Assembly (NCBI GenBank): GCA_028822375.1
Contig: JAPKDW010000004.1
Location: forward strand, 1 to 47,467
DNA from: Opitutaceae bacterium
GTDB taxonomy: Bacteria; Verrucomicrobiota; Verrucomicrobiia; Opitutales; Opitutaceae
Length of the DNA stretch: 47,467 nucleotides
Direction: 5' to 3'
Position numbers and translations under genes: made by a program
Part shown: positions 25,383-34,783 of the stretch, in pieces
How positions within the stretch are numbered: position 1 is the stretch's first letter
Layout: each line of letters starts with the position of its first letter
The notes under the pieces: generated by a model
What the model saw: the letters and a program-made list of their open reading frames with translations, nothing else
The model's database searches: none
What the model was told of the DNA's origin: nothing

Positions 25383-26141
25383 CTATTGTTTTTGGGCGAT
25401 GTAGAGGCGGCTGATCCAGGCGGGTCCGGCGGCGGGGAAGTCCTGACAGGCGAGGACTTTGAAGGAGCATTGCTTTTCTAGGTGTCGAATTACGCGCTCG
25501 CGGGGAATGGCGTTCATTTCGAAATAGCTTGGGCTATTGAAGAATGGAATGCGTTGGGCTATTGCTTTGCAGCGGTAGTGAAACCGTTTCCGCAATCGGC
25601 GAAAAGGCTTTCGGTTTCCTTCGAAGCTGGGGTCGAGACGGCTGGGCAGTTGGAAGACGAAGAGTCCTTGGGGTTTCAGGACTCTAGAAAACTCGTGAAA
25701 GTACTCGAGCGTGTATCGAGGCGCGATGTGCTGGAAGACGATCGCGGAATAGACAAAGTCGATTGATTCGTTTTCGAAGTTCTCGAGTTGAGTGTTTTGA
25801 TTGACGATGAAGGTACAATTGGGGCCCCGGGCGATTCGTTGATTAGCGTAGGCCACCATTTTCGTGGAAATGTCGATTCCGTAGCAGGTGTCGAAGTGTT
25901 TGGATAGGGGAAAGGTGAGTCGGCCTCCGCCGCAACCAAAGTCGATCGCGGAGTCGCCTCCGAGCGAAAGTCCGGATTGCAAGAGCCGGGTCTCTAGATC
26001 GTCGATAACGCCTTCGCCGGTTTTGTAGAATTCGTTTTCATCCCATTTGCCGCCTCGTTTAGTGTCGTCGGAGAGGACCGTCCACAGAGGATCTTCTGCG
26101 GCGAGCGATTCGAAATTCGACTCGAGTTGGCTTAGGTTCAT
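25383..26141 (-). CDS. Class I SAM-dependent methyltransferase
   Basis: From ATG 26141 the protein is 252 residues; the frame extends upstream, but this ATG overlaps the preceding stop (ATGA) and gives a normal start, MNLSQLESNFESLAAEDPLW. The SAM site is AIDFGCGGGRLTFPLSKHF followed by CYGIDISTKM. Motif II-IV regions are IDFVYSAIVFQHIAP and EFSRVLKPQGLFVFQLPSRL. The substrate is unknown; the fold is that of small-molecule or lipid methylases (type 11). It is translated together with the SpoU methylase gene. Confidence 0.85.
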   Translation of the reverse strand: MNLSQLESNFESLAAEDPLWTVLSDDTKRGGKWDENEFYKTGEGVIDDLETRLLQSGLSLGGDSAIDFGCGGGRLTFPLSKHFDTCYGIDISTKMVAYANQRIARGPNCTFIVNQNTQLENFENESIDFVYSAIVFQHIAPRYTLEYFHEFSRVLKPQGLFVFQLPSRLDPSFEGNRKPFRRLRKRFHYRCKAIAQRIPFFNSPSYFEMNAIPRERVIRHLEKQCSFKVLACQDFPAAGPAWISRLYIAQKQ

Positions 26142-26962
26142 TGAGGAGCTGCTCGTTGGCGTACAGCTTCGAATAGGGTAATGAGCGTGGCCATTGCAAC
26201 ATTCAAAGAGTCGGCTTGTCCGGCCATAGGGATGCGCGTTTGTTCGTCGCACGCGTTCAGCCACTTTTCGGATAGGCCGAATTGCTCACTGCCCATGATA
26301 ATTGCCACTGGGCCGGTGAGTTTGGTCTCTGTGTAAAGCTGGGAAGCGTGCGGGGTGGCGGCGATGGAGCGAATGCCGTTTTCTCGCAGCCATTCGATGG
26401 TTTCGTCTGAGGAGGTCATGACAGTTGGCATCGAAAAAAGAACGCCCGTGGAAGAGCGTACGACGTTCGGATTGTAGAGGTCGGTGACGGAGTCGCAGCA
26501 GATGACGGCATCGACTCCAGCTGCGTCGGCGGATCTGAGAATAGTGCCGAGATTACCTGGCTTTTCGATAGACTCGACGATGAGCAGAAACGGCGGCTTG
26601 CTGAGTCTAAGGTCTTTTATTGAGTAACTCCACTGGGGTATTACTCCAATAAGCCCTTCGGGTCGTTCGCGATAGGCTACTTTTTCGAAGGCTATTTTAC
26701 TGATTTCGAATAGTTTGGCTCCACGGGATTGGGCTTCTTCGAGTAGGGCGGTTTCGTTTTCTCCGAGAAACCAATCTGGAGAGAAATAGATTTCCTTGGG
26801 AACGACGTCTTTTTCGAGGGCTCGACTGATGGCTCGGTAGCCTTCGGCGAGGAAGATTCCCTGTTGGTCGCGCGATCTTCGATTGCGGAGTTTAACGAGG
26901 TTCTTGATGCGGTCGTTTTGGAGGCTGGAGATTTGTTCGGCGTCGAGCATGGGATGACTCAC
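26138..26962 (-). CDS. SpoU/TrmH-family RNA methyltransferase
   Basis: A 274-residue protein. An N-terminal substrate-binding segment (RIKNLVKLRNRRSRDQQGIF) is followed by the SPOUT knot domain: ESIEKPGNLGTILRSADAAG (motif 1), GPVAIIMGSEQFGLSEKWL (motif 2) and IPMAGQADSLNVAMATLITL (motif 3). This is the 2'-O-ribose methylase family acting on rRNA or tRNA. Starts at residue 1 or 5 are both possible. It overlaps the SAM methyltransferase downstream by four bases. Confidence 0.88.
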   Translation of the reverse strand: MSHPMLDAEQISSLQNDRIKNLVKLRNRRSRDQQGIFLAEGYRAISRALEKDVVPKEIYFSPDWFLGENETALLEEAQSRGAKLFEISKIAFEKVAYRERPEGLIGVIPQWSYSIKDLRLSKPPFLLIVESIEKPGNLGTILRSADAAGVDAVICCDSVTDLYNPNVVRSSTGVLFSMPTVMTSSDETIEWLRENGIRSIAATPHASQLYTETKLTGPVAIIMGSEQFGLSEKWLNACDEQTRIPMAGQADSLNVAMATLITLFEAVRQRAAPQ

Positions 26963-27139
26963 TTAGAAGAGAATGTCGCGGGGTTCGTCAAGCGTGAGAG
27001 CGGAGAGCTTTCTTACAATGTTTTCGCTGCGGTGCAGCTCTTTTTTGAGTTTAATATTTAGTCCGCTTGTAAAAAGGAGGGTATAAAGGGCGCTATTTGC
27101 GCGATATGGGTTAAGGAGGGACTCTAGTTAGCGACTGTA

Positions 27140-27742
27140 GTGGGTATGTTGTTATTCCTCATATTGGTCGCTTGCATGGCGTGTTTAGCGATTTTTCTTA
27201 TTCTTAATAAGAAAGTTGTGGCAGTTGAACGCGAGGGTGTTGTCAAGGAGGTGCTCAACAAGGATGCGTTCGTCGTGCAGTTCGACGATGCTCGGCCGAC
27301 GATCGTTCGATTTTTCGGTATCTCGATGGCCTCGGAAAGCGAGATGTTGGACGACAAGATTTTCGAGTTTCTAAACGATGAGATTCGCGGAGGGCGCGTG
27401 TTGATAAAACCCAAGCAGGTTTCAACGGGCGACGTGATTATCGGGGAGATTCATAGTTTATTGGGCGAATATTTTAATGCGACCATGGTCAGGCGAGGAT
27501 TAGCGCGCTGGGCGCCTAGCGAAGCTCCTGACGATCGTGATTTGGCAGAAGCTCAAAAAACCGCCAAACTTGAACAATTGGGCGTTTGGAATCCAACGGT
27601 ACGCCAATTGTTAGTTGGCAAGCTGCGAGACGACTATGAAGAACATAGCCCTTCGGAAGAAAGCGCAAAGGCTGCAAGTTCAGAGGAAAGAGACGACTAT
27701 TCGGTCTTCGCTGATCCTGAATTGAATCCCGAGTTGAAGTGA
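27140..27742 (+). CDS. Membrane-anchored SNase-fold protein, probably not a nuclease
   Basis: A 200-residue protein. An N-terminal helix (LLFLILVACMACLAIFLIL) anchors it. Residues about 33-150 resemble the staphylococcal nuclease barrel: GVVKEVLNKDAFVVQF, PTIVRFFGISMAS (first catalytic Arg position, R57), and ATMVRRGLARWAPSEAPD with AKLEQLGVW. The usual acidic residue after the first Arg and the second catalytic Arg are not evident, so hydrolysis is doubtful. A GTG at 27140 or the ATG at 27146 starts it. The acidic C-terminal tail is disordered. It is alone, facing the Gfo/Idh gene convergently. Confidence 0.6.
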   Translation: MGMLLFLILVACMACLAIFLILNKKVVAVEREGVVKEVLNKDAFVVQFDDARPTIVRFFGISMASESEMLDDKIFEFLNDEIRGGRVLIKPKQVSTGDVIIGEIHSLLGEYFNATMVRRGLARWAPSEAPDDRDLAEAQKTAKLEQLGVWNPTVRQLLVGKLRDDYEEHSPSEESAKAASSEERDDYSVFADPELNPELK

Positions 27743-27749
27743 GCCCGGG

Positions 27750-28796
27750 CTATAGCAGCACTCGTTTGGAACCGTTTTGGGCGCTTTCGTAGATTGCCTT
27801 GATCAGAGCGACTGCTTTGCGAGCTTCGGCTCCGTCGACAAGCGGTTCGCGGCCCTCTTGGATCGCCGTAACGACGTCTTCGAAATTGCGTTGATGTCCC
27901 GAGAAGTCGATGGCGCTAGGATCGTTGGCGCCGATGCCTTTGGTTCCGGGTTGGATCATGAGGTCGGCTCTAATTGCTTCGTCCTCGGGGCCTTCATCCT
28001 GGAATTCCCATACGCGAAATTTGTCGTCGGCTAGGAACGCAGATCCTTTTTCGCCGCAGATATTGACCTCGGCGGAATGCCCGTCTTTGGACCAACAAGC
28101 GGTCGATCCTTGGATGACGCCTCGAGCCCCGCTTTCGAATTCGAGAATAGCGACGGCGGTATCCTCAACTTCGATACGTTGGTGAGCCAGCGTGGCGACT
28201 GTTGCGCAAACGGATTTAACCGGTCCGGCAATGTAGAGTAATTGGTCGATTGCGTGAATCGATTGGTTCATTAAGGCCCCGCCGCCATCGAGCGCCCACG
28301 TACCGCGCCATTGGCCCGAGTCGTAGTAAGCCTGATCGCGGTACCATTTGATGTAGGCGTCGGCCATCGCTATCTGACCAAAGCGCCCTTCGTCGACTGC
28401 CTTCTTGAGCGCGATCAAGCCGGGATTGAAACGACGATTGAAAATGCCGGAGATGGTAACGCCCTGCTTTTCGCCTTCGGCGATCATTTGATCTATACGA
28501 TCGGTTGTTATTTCCAAAGGTTTCTCGCAAATGACATGCTTGCCTGCGCGGACCGCGGCGAGTGTGGGTTCGAGGTGGGCTCCGGAAGGAGTCGCGATGG
28601 TGACGATATCGAGATCTGGATCGGCAAGAAAAGCATCGAGATCGCTGTATGCTGCGCAGTCGCATTCGTCGGCTATCGATTGAGAGCTTTGAGGGTTTCG
28701 GCTATAGACCGAATGCAATTGCGAGCCGGGCATGGCGTCGATCGCCTTTGCGTGAAACTGGGCAATCATGCCCGATCCGATAATTCCGAAGTTCAT
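27750..28796 (-). CDS. Gfo/Idh/MocA family oxidoreductase
   Basis: A 348-residue NAD(P)-dependent enzyme. The Rossmann start is FGIIGSGMIAQFHAKAI; DIVTIATPSGAHLEPTLAAV and GKHVICEKPLEITTDR form the catalytic EKP motif region, followed by the C-terminal GALMNQSIHAIDQLLYIAGP block with the His of the active site. Such enzymes oxidise sugar or cyclitol hydroxyls, often C3. Third gene of an operon with a sugar isomerase and an Nramp-like carrier, 48 bases after the carrier. The exact sugar is not known. Confidence 0.9.
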   Translation of the reverse strand: MNFGIIGSGMIAQFHAKAIDAMPGSQLHSVYSRNPQSSQSIADECDCAAYSDLDAFLADPDLDIVTIATPSGAHLEPTLAAVRAGKHVICEKPLEITTDRIDQMIAEGEKQGVTISGIFNRRFNPGLIALKKAVDEGRFGQIAMADAYIKWYRDQAYYDSGQWRGTWALDGGGALMNQSIHAIDQLLYIAGPVKSVCATVATLAHQRIEVEDTAVAILEFESGARGVIQGSTACWSKDGHSAEVNICGEKGSAFLADDKFRVWEFQDEGPEDEAIRADLMIQPGTKGIGANDPSAIDFSGHQRNFEDVVTAIQEGREPLVDGAEARKAVALIKAIYESAQNGSKRVLL

Positions 28797-28844
28797 ATAG
28801 AAGATTGAATGTTAATACTAACCGCCGAACCTTTGTTTGCGCGC

Positions 28845-30449
28845 TTACGCTTTCCGTTCGTTTTTGATGAACGAGAAGGTTCCTATGATGAAGAGAATTG
28901 CTAGTAGCGCGAGTCCCACGGCAGGTATAATCCCGTGCCAGTCGTTGAAGTGGGCTTTCCCGTAAAGCACCCAAACCGATCCTACAGTGGCGATTCCGGT
29001 CGCGACTCCCATGAGGACGTTCCAGATCACGCGGGCGGTTCCTTTGGGGCGATGTTCGCCTAATACCTTCTTGGAATTCATCATTAGGAAGAAGGTGAAA
29101 TAGGCGATGGGGATGAGTGATCCGCCGATGACGGAAGTGGGGATAGCCAATGCTGCCGCCGCGGCTCCAGTCCAGATGAATGGGCCAGCGAATCCGGCGA
29201 TTCCGGATACGGCGCAGCCGATATAATGCGCCTTTTTGTTGCCTCGTTTTCCGAGTAGCTCTTGGAACGCGAGTCCGTTTATGAGCATCAGAATGATAAT
29301 CGTGGATAGGGCCATGCCGAGGACGCCGAAGCCGAAGATCGTTTGGGAGACGACTTTTCCTGCGAGCGGTTCGAGCGTAGTGGCGAGTTGGAAATTGTCC
29401 CGTTTGACGAGTGTCAGGGCGAGTTCCAGATCGGCCGCGTTCGTGACTCCTGGATGAGCTTCGACAAGCTGGGCGATGGTGCCGGCTCCGGCCGCGGGAT
29501 CAACGTCGCCGGTCTTAGCATGAAATTGCGAGGCAGCGGCTATGACGACGCAGCTTGTGGCGAGGAAGAAGGGAATGAACAGTCCGATCGAAAGGTCGAA
29601 GATCGAGAAGCCGCGTTGAACTTTTCCCCAGCGCTTTTTGAGCAACGAGTAAGGGAGCAGCCAGGTCATGTTGATTCCCACTGCGGTTCCGAATGCGGCG
29701 ATTATGATATCGCGTTGATCGTTGACGATCCTGGCGGTCCACCATTCGGGTTGGGTCGATTGAGCGATCAGAGCTTTGAGGGTAGCCGCCGGTTCCACTA
29801 GAAGAGAAGGGTCGGGGATGAGGCCTGCGAGGAGGGCGCCCCAGCTAATGTCACCGCTTGTCGAAAGCGTGATAACAACGGCGACGAAAGAGAGCACGAT
29901 GAGACCGACCATTATTTTGATAATCCGGTCGAATGTTTTGGTTCCCTTGCCTTCCGATTCGTACAGCACGTTGATTGCGAATCCGATAGCGAGAAGGATG
30001 AGGCAGATGATTACCGTCGAGGCCGTACTGTCGCCCACTGCCGGCAATAGGTTTTGTTGGATGGCGGCACGTCCCAGATTGAACTGCGGCATGCACCAGA
30101 CGATGTTGGCCATGATGGTGGCGATTAGCCAGGCCCACCCCAAGGCAGGGGAGAGGTGCGTGTTGACCAAGCCGAAGGGGGCTTTTTCGGTCGTAAGCGT
30201 TATGTAGGCGATGGCGGAGAGCATGATGATGCCGCAGATCATCGCCAAAGGCTGAAGCCAGAGCAGTCCGAAGCCGGCGATCACTCCTAAATAAAGGGCG
30301 CCTGCGAGCGAGCCACCGCCGAGCGTGATCGCTCCTTGCAACCATCCGGGACCGGAAAGTCGGGAATAGATACTCAGCTTTCGCATGAGAGGGGCTGCTT
30401 CCGCTTCGGCTAGCAAGGCGGTTTCGTGTTCTTGTTCGTTTGCGCTCAT
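28845..30449 (-). CDS. Nramp-like transporter lacking the metal-binding motifs
   Basis: A 534-residue membrane protein with about 11-12 helices and Nramp-family organisation. In helix 1 the usual DPGN is replaced: [20 protein letters not shown] has GGGS at residues 44-47. In helix 6 the usual MPH is replaced by GIN in [16 protein letters not shown]. These positions hold the transition-metal ligands in classical Nramp proteins, so metal transport is unlikely. Co-transcription with a sugar isomerase (ATGA overlap) and an oxidoreductase suggests a carbohydrate or other organic substrate. This is an inference; no biochemical precedent is known to me. Confidence 0.8.
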   Translation of the reverse strand: MSANEQEHETALLAEAEAAPLMRKLSIYSRLSGPGWLQGAITLGGGSLAGALYLGVIAGFGLLWLQPLAMICGIIMLSAIAYITLTTEKAPFGLVNTHLSPALGWAWLIATIMANIVWCMPQFNLGRAAIQQNLLPAVGDSTASTVIICLILLAIGFAINVLYESEGKGTKTFDRIIKIMVGLIVLSFVAVVITLSTSGDISWGALLAGLIPDPSLLVEPAATLKALIAQSTQPEWWTARIVNDQRDIIIAAFGTAVGINMTWLLPYSLLKKRWGKVQRGFSIFDLSIGLFIPFFLATSCVVIAAASQFHAKTGDVDPAAGAGTIAQLVEAHPGVTNAADLELALTLVKRDNFQLATTLEPLAGKVVSQTIFGFGVLGMALSTIIILMLINGLAFQELLGKRGNKKAHYIGCAVSGIAGFAGPFIWTGAAAAALAIPTSVIGGSLIPIAYFTFFLMMNSKKVLGEHRPKGTARVIWNVLMGVATGIATVGSVWVLYGKAHFNDWHGIIPAVGLALLAILFIIGTFSFIKNERKA

Positions 30450-31273
30450 GGTGTGGGTGTTTTGTTGAAGGTGTTATTGAGGTTATTGAGGCTAGTTCGG
30501 GCGATGTTTTCCGCTCCGGGAGCGTAGTCGAAAACTTCTACTGAGACCCATTGATCGTAACCCGTTTCAGAAAGGGCGTCGGCGATCGGCTGGAAGTCGA
30601 GTTCGCCCATACCGGGTCCTTGCAGGTTGGGGTCGTTGGCGTGAAAGTGAATGGTGTAGTCGCGGCTGGCGCGGATGATGTCCGGAATGGAGCCTCCTTC
30701 TGCGGACATTGCTTTAACGTCGAGGTGCAGTCGGATGCTCTTGTGATCGATGCGTTTGATCAGTTCGATGGTTTCGGCTGCGGATGTGAGGAAATTCGTT
30801 TCGCTGGTTCCGAGCGGTTCCATGGCGATGGATACGTCTAACGACTCGCAGTGTTGGCCGAGCGAGCGGAGCATGTCGGCGGCGCGTCCGGCTGCTGCTT
30901 CGTAGGGTTCGTTTGTATCCAGATTGCGCTGTTTGGGGCTGCCCCAAACCATGACCTTGCCGCCCATTGCGGCACAGAGGTCGGCAAGGTGTTTGCCGAA
31001 GTCTAGAGTCTTTTGCCGAACTGAGTCGTCGGCGGTCGTGAGATGCATGCCTTCCGGCTTTACGAGGAGCCAATGCAGTCCGACGACTTCCAAGCCGTGG
31101 TCGCGAACGATGTCGCCTATCGCTTTGGCTTCGGAAATGGTGAGATCTCGGGGGTCTTCCTTGAGGGTGAAGGGAGCGATTTCGAGACCTTTATAACCGG
31201 TTGCGGCGGCGCTTGCGCAGGTTTCGCTCAGACTCCAACCTTGGTAGGTTTCGTTACAGATGGCGAATTTCAT
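30446..31273 (-). CDS. Cytosolic TIM-barrel sugar phosphate isomerase/epimerase
   Basis: A 275-residue AP-endonuclease-2-like barrel from ATG 31273 ([15 protein letters not shown]); an earlier Met 39 bases upstream only adds a hydrophilic tail. Landmarks: [83 protein letters not shown] and [12 protein letters not shown]. The Glu, Asp, His and Glu residues in these strands form the usual metal site. It isomerises or cleaves a sugar; first gene of a three-gene operon with the Nramp-like carrier. Confidence 0.88.
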   Translation of the reverse strand: MKFAICNETYQGWSLSETCASAAATGYKGLEIAPFTLKEDPRDLTISEAKAIGDIVRDHGLEVVGLHWLLVKPEGMHLTTADDSVRQKTLDFGKHLADLCAAMGGKVMVWGSPKQRNLDTNEPYEAAAGRAADMLRSLGQHCESLDVSIAMEPLGTSETNFLTSAAETIELIKRIDHKSIRLHLDVKAMSAEGGSIPDIIRASRDYTIHFHANDPNLQGPGMGELDFQPIADALSETGYDQWVSVEVFDYAPGAENIARTSLNNLNNTFNKTPTP

Positions 31274-31302
31274 AAAGGAGAATTTAAAAGAAGTTTTGCC
31301 TA

Positions 31303-31372
31303 CTAATAACACGAATCTTCACGAATAAGCAATTTGCCTAAACGCTAATTATCCGTGGAGGTTCGTGGGTGG
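31303..31372. repeat. Imperfect inverted repeat (CACGAATCTTCACGAATA)
   Basis: ACACGAATCTTCACGAATAA around 31308-31327 faces ATCCGTGGAGGTTCGTGG at about 31350-31367. It belongs to the same style of intergenic palindrome as those at 18281 and 39857, in which the arm itself contains short repeated words. It separates the isomerase operon from the next gene upstream. Confidence 0.5.
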
Positions 31373-31377
31373 AAAAT

Positions 31378-32154
31378 CTATTCGAAAAAGGTTGTGGATG
31401 TTTTGGTGGCAGCGGGAGCCCAGATTTTGATATTGTCAACCCAGCCGATGTCGTCGAAGGAGCCGAAACCGACGAATCCTTGTTCGAAGGGAACGTCGTC
31501 GGCGATCATGATGGGAGTGAGCATGTCGTCGAAGTAGAGAGCGACAGTACCCTTCGTGGTATCTCTAACAATGCGGATTTTACGCCACACTTCGACACCC
31601 CAATCAACGCCGACCGTGCGGAAATCAGTGATCGGAGTTCTGGGGGCTTCGTTTACCACGAAAACATTGTGAGCGTTGTTGTCGCCGGTCTTGGCGATGT
31701 GGATGTACATGTAATGAGACGGGTCTTCGAAGCCGAAGAAGAAGCAATGGTCGCGGTGAGCGTAACCGCCGGCCTTGGTCGGGTCGGGGTTCTCTTTCAT
31801 GAATTGGGCGATGGGCGTGCCTTTGACCCCGCTTTGTAGGATGTCGACGTCCATGACGAAATCGCCGAAAGTAAGTCCTTTGATGAGGGCGATGTTGTAG
31901 GGCGAGCGATGAGGGGGCTCGTAGTCGCTCTTGCCTTCGAGAGCAAGGACGGTGTTTCCGTTTTCCTTAAGAAGATTCCAAGCCGAGCGATCGGTGATCA
32001 TAAAGCCATCGAGCGACTTCTTGGATTGGAAGTTTTGCTCGTATTGCAAGGTATAGCCGTCGGGGAGCTCGGGAGTCCGATCGGCGGCGAGCGAGAAGTC
32101 GACAACGAGAAAAATGAGGCTGGCGAGCAGTGATTTGCGGTAGCGAAGGGGCAT
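31378..32154 (-). CDS. Secreted concanavalin-like (DUF1080/LamG-type) protein
   Basis: From ATG 32154, 258 residues with a signal peptide (KSLLASLIFLVVDFSLAA). The mature part is a beta-sandwich: GYTLQYEQNFQSKKSLDGFM, FGDFVMDVDILQSGVKGT, AHRDHCFFFGFEDPSHYMYI, VWRKIRIVRDTTKGTVALYF and FVGFGSFDDIGWVDNIKIWA. This is the laminin-G/DUF1080-like fold, used for keto-glycoside hydrolysis or glycan binding. Catalytic residues are not identified. It lies upstream of the isomerase operon on the same strand but is separated by an inverted repeat. Confidence 0.75.
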   Translation of the reverse strand: MPLRYRKSLLASLIFLVVDFSLAADRTPELPDGYTLQYEQNFQSKKSLDGFMITDRSAWNLLKENGNTVLALEGKSDYEPPHRSPYNIALIKGLTFGDFVMDVDILQSGVKGTPIAQFMKENPDPTKAGGYAHRDHCFFFGFEDPSHYMYIHIAKTGDNNAHNVFVVNEAPRTPITDFRTVGVDWGVEVWRKIRIVRDTTKGTVALYFDDMLTPIMIADDVPFEQGFVGFGSFDDIGWVDNIKIWAPAATKTSTTFFE

Positions 32155-32309
32155 TGCGGTAGGATCGAAATTCTTTGGATTGGAAGGAAAAGCAGGCAAG
32201 TTAGGACGGCTCGGGAGGGGAAAGCAAATGATAAACTAGAAAAATCACACACCTGTAGGGTTGTGTCGGGGCTGAATTCGATTAGTTCTTTATAGAAGCT
32301 CTCTATCCT

Positions 32310-32420
32310 ATGAAAATGTTGCGATACCCTGGGCGCTGGCTGGCGCCGCTTCTTTTAATGATTTTGGGAGCGATTTCCTGGAGTCGTCCGTACATGGAAT
32401 CGGGGGGCAACCTTTTCTGA
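32310..32420 (+). CDS. Possible small membrane peptide
   Basis: A 36-codon frame from ATG 32310 reads MKMLRYPGRWLAPLLLMILG, then AISWSRPYMESGGNLF. It contains one short hydrophobic segment. No family and no clear ribosome site are seen, and a start-to-stop frame of this size can arise by chance. It lies between the LamG-type gene and the sulfatase, in an otherwise empty stretch. Confidence 0.25.
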   Translation: MKMLRYPGRWLAPLLLMILGAISWSRPYMESGGNLF

Positions 32421-32502
32421 GTTGTGTATGTTGTGTTTAAGCGGGTCCTCAGAGTGGATAATGGATTGATTAGTTTGGGGATTTGTGGATGATGCGTTTT
32501 CA

Positions 32503-33882
32503 ATGCGAGCGATCAAAATTTGCGTCCCTGTTGTGTTGTTGTCTTGCTTGGCATTCGCGCAAAAAGCGAACATCGTGTTTATCCTGGCGGATGACGTTAA
32601 CCATGACGCAATCGGTTCTTATGGTGGCGAGAATGTCGCTACGCCGAATATCGATCGCTTGGCATCGCAAGGCATTCAATTCAACCAGGCTTATAGCGCG
32701 ATGGCGATGTGCGCTCCTTTTCGGGCAGAGCTTTATACTGGGCTGTATCCAGTTCGCAATGGCGTTGCTTCGAATCATACTTCGGCTCGCCCAGGGACCA
32801 AAAGCGTTTGCCATTACTTGAGCGATTTGGGCTACCGGGTGGGCTTGACGGGGAAGAAACACGCATCGCCTGCGGAGACGTTTCCATTCGAATCTTTGAG
32901 CAAGGGGAATGGAAAGAGCCGGAAGCTCGATTGGAAAGGAATGGAGCGTTTTATGGGTCAGGACGATGAGCAACCGTTTTGTTTATTCGTCTGTTCGCAA
33001 AACGCTCACGCCGCGTGGACGGAAGGCGATGCTTCCCAGTTTGATGCAAAGGAGATCAAGCTATCGCCGACGCAGCATGACAATCCGAAGACGCGCGAAG
33101 TCATGAGGCATTACTATGCGGAAGTCGCGGCTTTAGATGCTCAAGTGGGGAGGACGTTAGATGCATTGGAGAAATCGGGGAAAGCGGATAATACGCTGGT
33201 GGTTTTTTCATCCGAGCAAGGATGGGCTTTGGGGTTCTCGAAATGGTCTAATTGGAACATGGGCATTCATACTGCGTTTGTCGTTCGTTGGCCTGGGCGT
33301 GTCGCGCCGAATACCAAAACGGATGCCCTGATTCAAATGGCGGATGTGGTGCCGACATTCATCGAGGCAGCGGGAGGCGATTCAACCAAGTACGATTTGG
33401 ATGGGATGAGCTTCTTGTCCGTTTTAGACGACCGGAAGCAGAAACACCGGGAGTTCGTGTACGGACTTCATAATAATATACCGGAGGGTGAGCCCTATCC
33501 GATACGGTCGATCAACGATGGGCAGTATCACTATATTTGGAATTTGAAACCCGAAGCGGCGTATCACGAAAAGCACATCATGGCCGAGAATTCGCGGCTT
33601 GTATGGTGGGGCGCGATGGAAGAAGCAGCTCGAGGTAGCGACAAGGCAGCTAAGGCCCTCGTGGAGAAATATACACGGCGACCCGGAGAGGAGCTTTATC
33701 GAGTAGGAGTTGATGATTATGAGACGAATAATTTGGCGGATAACCCAGAGTACGCTTCCGTCAAGCAACGTTTGCGTTCGGAATTACGGCGCTGGATGAA
33801 GAATCAGCGCGACCCAGGGGCGATTTTGGATACGGAAGTGGAGCGCGACGCTTTGAAAGTGACGCCTTTCCCTGGAAGGTGA
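32503..33882 (+). CDS. Secreted sulfatase with C-A-P-F-R motif
   Basis: From ATG 32503, 459 residues with a signal peptide (IKICVPVVLLSCLAFA). Metal Asp residues D30-D31 lie in NIVFILADDVNHDAIGSYGG. The modification site is C70-A-P-F-R74 in AMCAPFRAELYTGLYPVRNG. Phe in the fourth position is less common but matches the C-x-P-x-R rule. Other landmarks: GYRVGLTGKKHASPAETFPF, LVVFSSEQGWALGFSKWSNW, DVVPTFIEAAGGD and ELYRVGVDDYETNNLADNPE. The Asn of the usual SDNG is replaced (SSEQG), seen in iduronate-2-sulfatase/heparan-type subfamilies. Substrate unknown; encoded just ahead of two SDR dehydrogenases. Confidence 0.9.
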   Translation: MRAIKICVPVVLLSCLAFAQKANIVFILADDVNHDAIGSYGGENVATPNIDRLASQGIQFNQAYSAMAMCAPFRAELYTGLYPVRNGVASNHTSARPGTKSVCHYLSDLGYRVGLTGKKHASPAETFPFESLSKGNGKSRKLDWKGMERFMGQDDEQPFCLFVCSQNAHAAWTEGDASQFDAKEIKLSPTQHDNPKTREVMRHYYAEVAALDAQVGRTLDALEKSGKADNTLVVFSSEQGWALGFSKWSNWNMGIHTAFVVRWPGRVAPNTKTDALIQMADVVPTFIEAAGGDSTKYDLDGMSFLSVLDDRKQKHREFVYGLHNNIPEGEPYPIRSINDGQYHYIWNLKPEAAYHEKHIMAENSRLVWWGAMEEAARGSDKAAKALVEKYTRRPGEELYRVGVDDYETNNLADNPEYASVKQRLRSELRRWMKNQRDPGAILDTEVERDALKVTPFPGR

Positions 33883-33985
33883 TTCTAGAGTGAGAGCCTT
33901 TGCTGCTAAACGGGTTTACTGTTTAATCAGATCAATTCGATAAAGAGTTGCTTGCATTCAGGAGAGGGATGATAAGGTTGTTTTT

Positions 33986-34771
33986 ATGGATCTAAATCTG
34001 AGCGACAAAGTTGCCATAGTTACCGGCGGCAATAAGGGAATCGGCGAGGGGATCTCGCGATCCTTCGCCGCAGAAGGCGCGATAGTCGTGGTCTTTGGGC
34101 GTAATCGCGAGGAGGGCGAGACGTTTGTGGCCGAGCTTAAGAGTCAAGGGCGCAAGGCTGCATTTCGTTTTGCGGAAATGACAAACGAAGAGAATGTCAA
34201 AGACGCGGTTGCTCAGACGCTCGAGGAATTTGGACGTATCGACATTGTGGTGAACAATGCTGGCGTGAACGATGGAGTTGACCTGGAAACAGGCGTAGCC
34301 GCATTTCGCGAGTCTTTGGAAAAGAACCTGACTCAATGTTATTCCCTGGTGCATCATTGCTTGGATGCGTTAAAAGCTAGCCGAGGCAATATCGTGAATA
34401 TTGGATCCAAGGTTGCGGAAACGGGGCAAGGGGGGACTTCTGGATACGCGGCCTCTAAGGGTGGCATGAATGGGCTTACAAGAGAATGGGCGCTGGATCT
34501 CGCCAAATTTGGGATCCGTTCGAATTGCGTGATCCCTGCGGAAGTGATGACACCCTTGTACGAACGTTGGATAAAACGACAGCCTGATTCGGAGGCGGAA
34601 TTAAAGGCGATCTGCGACTCGATTCCACTTGAGAATAGAATGACGACGTCGCAGGAAATCGCTGACACGGTGGCTTTCGTCGCGTCGTCGCGTTCGTCGC
34701 ACACGACCGGACAAATTTTGTATGTAGATGGCGGATATACGCATTTCGATCGCCGTTGTACGCGCCCATAG
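33986..34771 (+). CDS. Short-chain dehydrogenase/reductase (first of a pair)
   Basis: A 261-residue SDR. Cofactor loop TGGNKGIG at 13-20, NNAG at 90-93, catalytic S141, Y154 and K158 (SGYAASKGG). C-terminal SSHTTGQILYVDGGYTH is typical. Sequence FGRNREEGETF after strand 2 suggests NADP preference (Arg after the second strand), an inference. It lies 12 bases upstream of another SDR, and both follow the sulfatase by about 100 bases. It probably oxidises a sugar or polyol released from the sulfated substrate. Confidence 0.88.
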   Translation: MDLNLSDKVAIVTGGNKGIGEGISRSFAAEGAIVVVFGRNREEGETFVAELKSQGRKAAFRFAEMTNEENVKDAVAQTLEEFGRIDIVVNNAGVNDGVDLETGVAAFRESLEKNLTQCYSLVHHCLDALKASRGNIVNIGSKVAETGQGGTSGYAASKGGMNGLTREWALDLAKFGIRSNCVIPAEVMTPLYERWIKRQPDSEAELKAICDSIPLENRMTTSQEIADTVAFVASSRSSHTTGQILYVDGGYTHFDRRCTRP

Positions 34772-34783
34772 GAAAATTCCAAT

